From Flammeovirgaceae bacterium (GTDB lineage Bacteria; Bacteroidota; Bacteroidia; Cytophagales; Cyclobacteriaceae): a DNA stretch of 9,364 nt. The stretch spans positions 1-9,364 of the forward strand of contig JAKEEN010000130.1 of NCBI GenBank assembly GCA_022616575.1, read 5' to 3'. How positions within the stretch are numbered: position 1 is the stretch's first letter; each line of letters begins with the position of its first letter. Both the position numbers and the translations under genes were made by a program. The notes under the pieces are model-generated. The model did not search any database and was not told where the DNA came from. It was given only the letters and a program-made list of their open reading frames with translations. This document shows positions 7,715-9,364 of the stretch, one piece after another.

Positions 7715-9294
7715 TCTTTAAATTCAGAAGTAAAATGGAAATTAATGTCAGGGAAATTGTCCTGCACCATCTGCAGCCACGCCCTTGATTCAGCCATAAA
7801 CACCAGCTTGCCATCTTTGTCGCGTGCAATGTGCCGTTGCTTAGAATCAATAAATTCATTTAATTTTTTCGGGTCCGTGCTGCTGATCCAGCAGGCTTTA
7901 TAAATTCCCTGCGAAGAAAATTGTACGGAAGCACTGTATTCATTCTTAAGACGGAACTGAATGACCTCAAACTGAAGAGCACCCACAACCCCTACCACTT
8001 TCTTGTTACCAAGCTCATATGTAAATAATTGCGCTACGCCTTCTTCCATCAACTGAAGCAAACCTTTCTCCAATTGCTTTGTCTTCATGGCATCGAGGTT
8101 GATAACTTCTTTAAAAATTTCGGGAGAGAAACTCGGAATACCTGTGTACAAAGTTTTCTCACCTTCCGTAAGTGTATCACCAATTTTCATATTGCCGGTA
8201 TCGTACAAACCAACAATGTCTCCCGGCCATGCCTCATCTACCGTTTCACGGTCTTGCGCCATAAAGGCTGTGGCATTTGAAAACCGGATACTTTTATCTT
8301 GTCTTACGTGCAAATAGTTACTTCCACGTTCAAATTTTCCGGAACACACACGTAAAAAAGCAATCCTGTTTCTGTGCTTGGGGTCCATGTTAGCATGGAT
8401 CTTAAAAACAAAGCCTGTGAATTTCTTCTCGTTAGGTTCAATAATGCGCAGGGTCGTTTCTCTGGGAATGGGAGGTGGTGCAATTCGTATGAATGTATCA
8501 AGTAACTCTTTCACTCCGAAATTATTTACGGCACTTCCAAAAAATACGGGAGCCACTTTTCCGTCCAAATAGTCCTGAACATTAAACTCAGGATAAACGC
8601 CATTTAACAACTCAACATCCGCTCTTAATTGTCGTGCATTACTTTCGCCTACATAGCTATCAACTACGGGATCATTAATATCAGCAATCTCAATAGCTTC
8701 CTCAATGGTTGTCTTACTTGGCGTGAATAGTTTTAAGCTTTTTTCATACAAACTATAAACACCTTTAAAAGTCTTGCCCATGCTTATAGGCCAACTGAGC
8801 GGGTGTACTTTGATGCTTAACTTGGCTTCAATTTCATCAAGCAGGTCAAATGGGTCCTGGCCTTCTCGATCGAGTTTATTGATAAAACAAAGTACAGGCG
8901 TATTGCGCATACGACACACTTCCATCAATTTCTCGGTTTGAATTTCTACACCCTTCACACAATCAATCACCATGATGACACTATCTACCGCTGTTAGTGT
9001 ACGATAGGTGTCTTCTGCAAAGTCCTGGTGGCCGGGTGTATCGAGCAGGTTAATTTTTACATTCTGATAATTAAAACCCATTACTGAAGTAGCTACCGAA
9101 ATACCTCGCTGCTTTTCTATTTCCATCCAGTCACTTCGGGCGTGATCTTTAATCTTAGATGATTTTACGGCCCCAGCTTTTTGGATCGCACCACCAAAAA
9201 GAAGAAGTTTCTCAGTAAGGGTGGTCTTGCCGGCATCGGGATGGCTGATAATTCCAAAAGTTCTGCGCTTGCTGATTTCGTGCTCGAGTGACAT
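7711..9294 (-). CDS. prfC: Peptide chain release factor 3
   Basis: RF3, a translational GTPase that recycles release factors 1 and 2 from the ribosome after termination. The 527-residue length matches E. coli RF3 (529). Near the N-terminus, [20 protein letters not shown] contains the G1 P-loop with Lys23 and Thr24. Then come [14 protein letters not shown] (switch I), DTPGHQDF (G3) and NKLD (G4). [21 protein letters not shown] and FSPEIFK mark domains 2 and 3, and the end ([11 protein letters not shown]) also matches RF3. I chose the ATG at 9294 ([13 protein letters not shown]), as in other RF3 proteins. A longer frame from an ATG at 9351 would add 19 residues that run through the promoter and hairpin, so it is rejected. 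The gene ends on a TAA that overlaps the stop of the convergent lipoprotein gene. Confidence 0.98.
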   Translation of the reverse strand: MSLEHEISKRRTFGIISHPDAGKTTLTEKLLLFGGAIQKAGAVKSSKIKDHARSDWMEIEKQRGISVATSVMGFNYQNVKINLLDTPGHQDFAEDTYRTLTAVDSVIMVIDCVKGVEIQTEKLMEVCRMRNTPVLCFINKLDREGQDPFDLLDEIEAKLSIKVHPLSWPISMGKTFKGVYSLYEKSLKLFTPSKTTIEEAIEIADINDPVVDSYVGESNARQLRADVELLNGVYPEFNVQDYLDGKVAPVFFGSAVNNFGVKELLDTFIRIAPPPIPRETTLRIIEPNEKKFTGFVFKIHANMDPKHRNRIAFLRVCSGKFERGSNYLHVRQDKSIRFSNATAFMAQDRETVDEAWPGDIVGLYDTGNMKIGDTLTEGEKTLYTGIPSFSPEIFKEVINLDAMKTKQLEKGLLQLMEEGVAQLFTYELGNKKVVGVVGALQFEVIQFRLKNEYSASVQFSSQGIYKACWISSTDPKKLNEFIDSKQRHIARDKDGKLVFMAESRAWLQMVQDNFPDINFHFTSEFKD

Positions 9295-9308
9295 AAATAA
9301 AAGTGGCG

Positions 9309-9339
9309 CAAAAGTAGAAAAGTTGTGCCACCACACAAA
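9309..9339 (-). promoter_or_regulatory. Bacteroidota-type promoter of prfC
   Basis: On the minus strand, TTTG (9339-9336) and TACTTTTG (9316-9309) are separated by 19 nt. The octamer is a perfect TAnnTTTG element and both parts match the atpD promoter in this window. It predicts transcription starting near 9303 and a leader of only about 10 nt before the prfC ATG. The -33 TTTG lies in the loop of the 14-bp inverted repeat at 9321-9353. Confidence 0.75.
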
Positions 9340-9353
9340 GTGGTGGCACAACT
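9321..9353. repeat. Perfect 14-bp inverted repeat at the prfC promoter
   Basis: AGTTGTGCCACCAC (9321-9334) and its exact reverse complement GTGGTGGCACAACT (9340-9353) enclose a 5-nt loop, ACAAA. On the minus strand it is followed by TTTTCTACTTTTG, so it could be the terminator of a gene to the right of the window reading the same way; the T run is short and interrupted. Alternatively it is an operator, since it overlaps the -33 element and reaches to 4 nt from the -7 element. No gene reading rightwards from this region is visible in the window. Confidence 0.8.
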
Positions 9354-9364
9354 AAAGCAAATCA

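Noticed and set aside
9295..9351. Upstream extension of prfC to an ATG at 9351 (19 extra residues)
   Set aside because: The extra codons run through the inverted repeat and the -7 promoter element, and other RF3 proteins begin close to the ATG at 9294.

Overview
The window looks like chromosomal DNA of a Bacteroidota bacterium, probably a Cytophagales-like lineage. The support is: two promoters of the Bacteroidota sigma type (TTTG-N19-TACTTTTG) in front of atpD and prfC; no Shine-Dalgarno sequence at a usable distance from the starts I checked; an F1 beta subunit with the long insertion typical of this phylum; a very short epsilon subunit; and a small membrane protein of the Bacteroidota family DUF6787. 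Base use is even across the genes, and I see no insertion sequence, integrase, CRISPR array, tRNA or rRNA.

Layout. Plus strand, left: the 3' part of an ABC exporter ATPase, then its permease 21 nt downstream (NatA/NatB type), closed by a strong terminator at 1959-1986. An orphan membrane sensor histidine kinase follows (2069-3283). Next is a two-gene F1 ATP synthase unit, atpD-atpC (3388-5222), with its own promoter and an 80-nt spacer carrying a 12-bp inverted repeat. A hairpin at 5244-5277 acts as a bidirectional terminator between atpC and a minus-strand operon that reads right to left: an RluA-family pseudouridine synthase, a DUF6787 membrane protein and an unusual lipoprotein with two C-terminal membrane helices. 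Divergent from that operon is a coiled-coil lipoprotein (6959-7714). Its stop codon overlaps the stop of the convergent prfC (peptide release factor 3, 9294-7711 on the minus strand). A perfect 14-bp inverted repeat spans the prfC promoter region.

The window mixes housekeeping functions: energy coupling (atpDC), translation (prfC, pseudouridine synthase) and the cell envelope (ABC exporter, two lipoproteins, sensor kinase). No stretch longer than 300 bases lacks a gene; the longest gap is 148 nt (1921-2068). I found no multi-gene system that looks new. The most interesting points are regulatory: the inverted repeat around the prfC promoter, the repeat between atpD and atpC, and the shared stop codons of two convergent genes. 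The lipoprotein with membrane helices is also worth a look.
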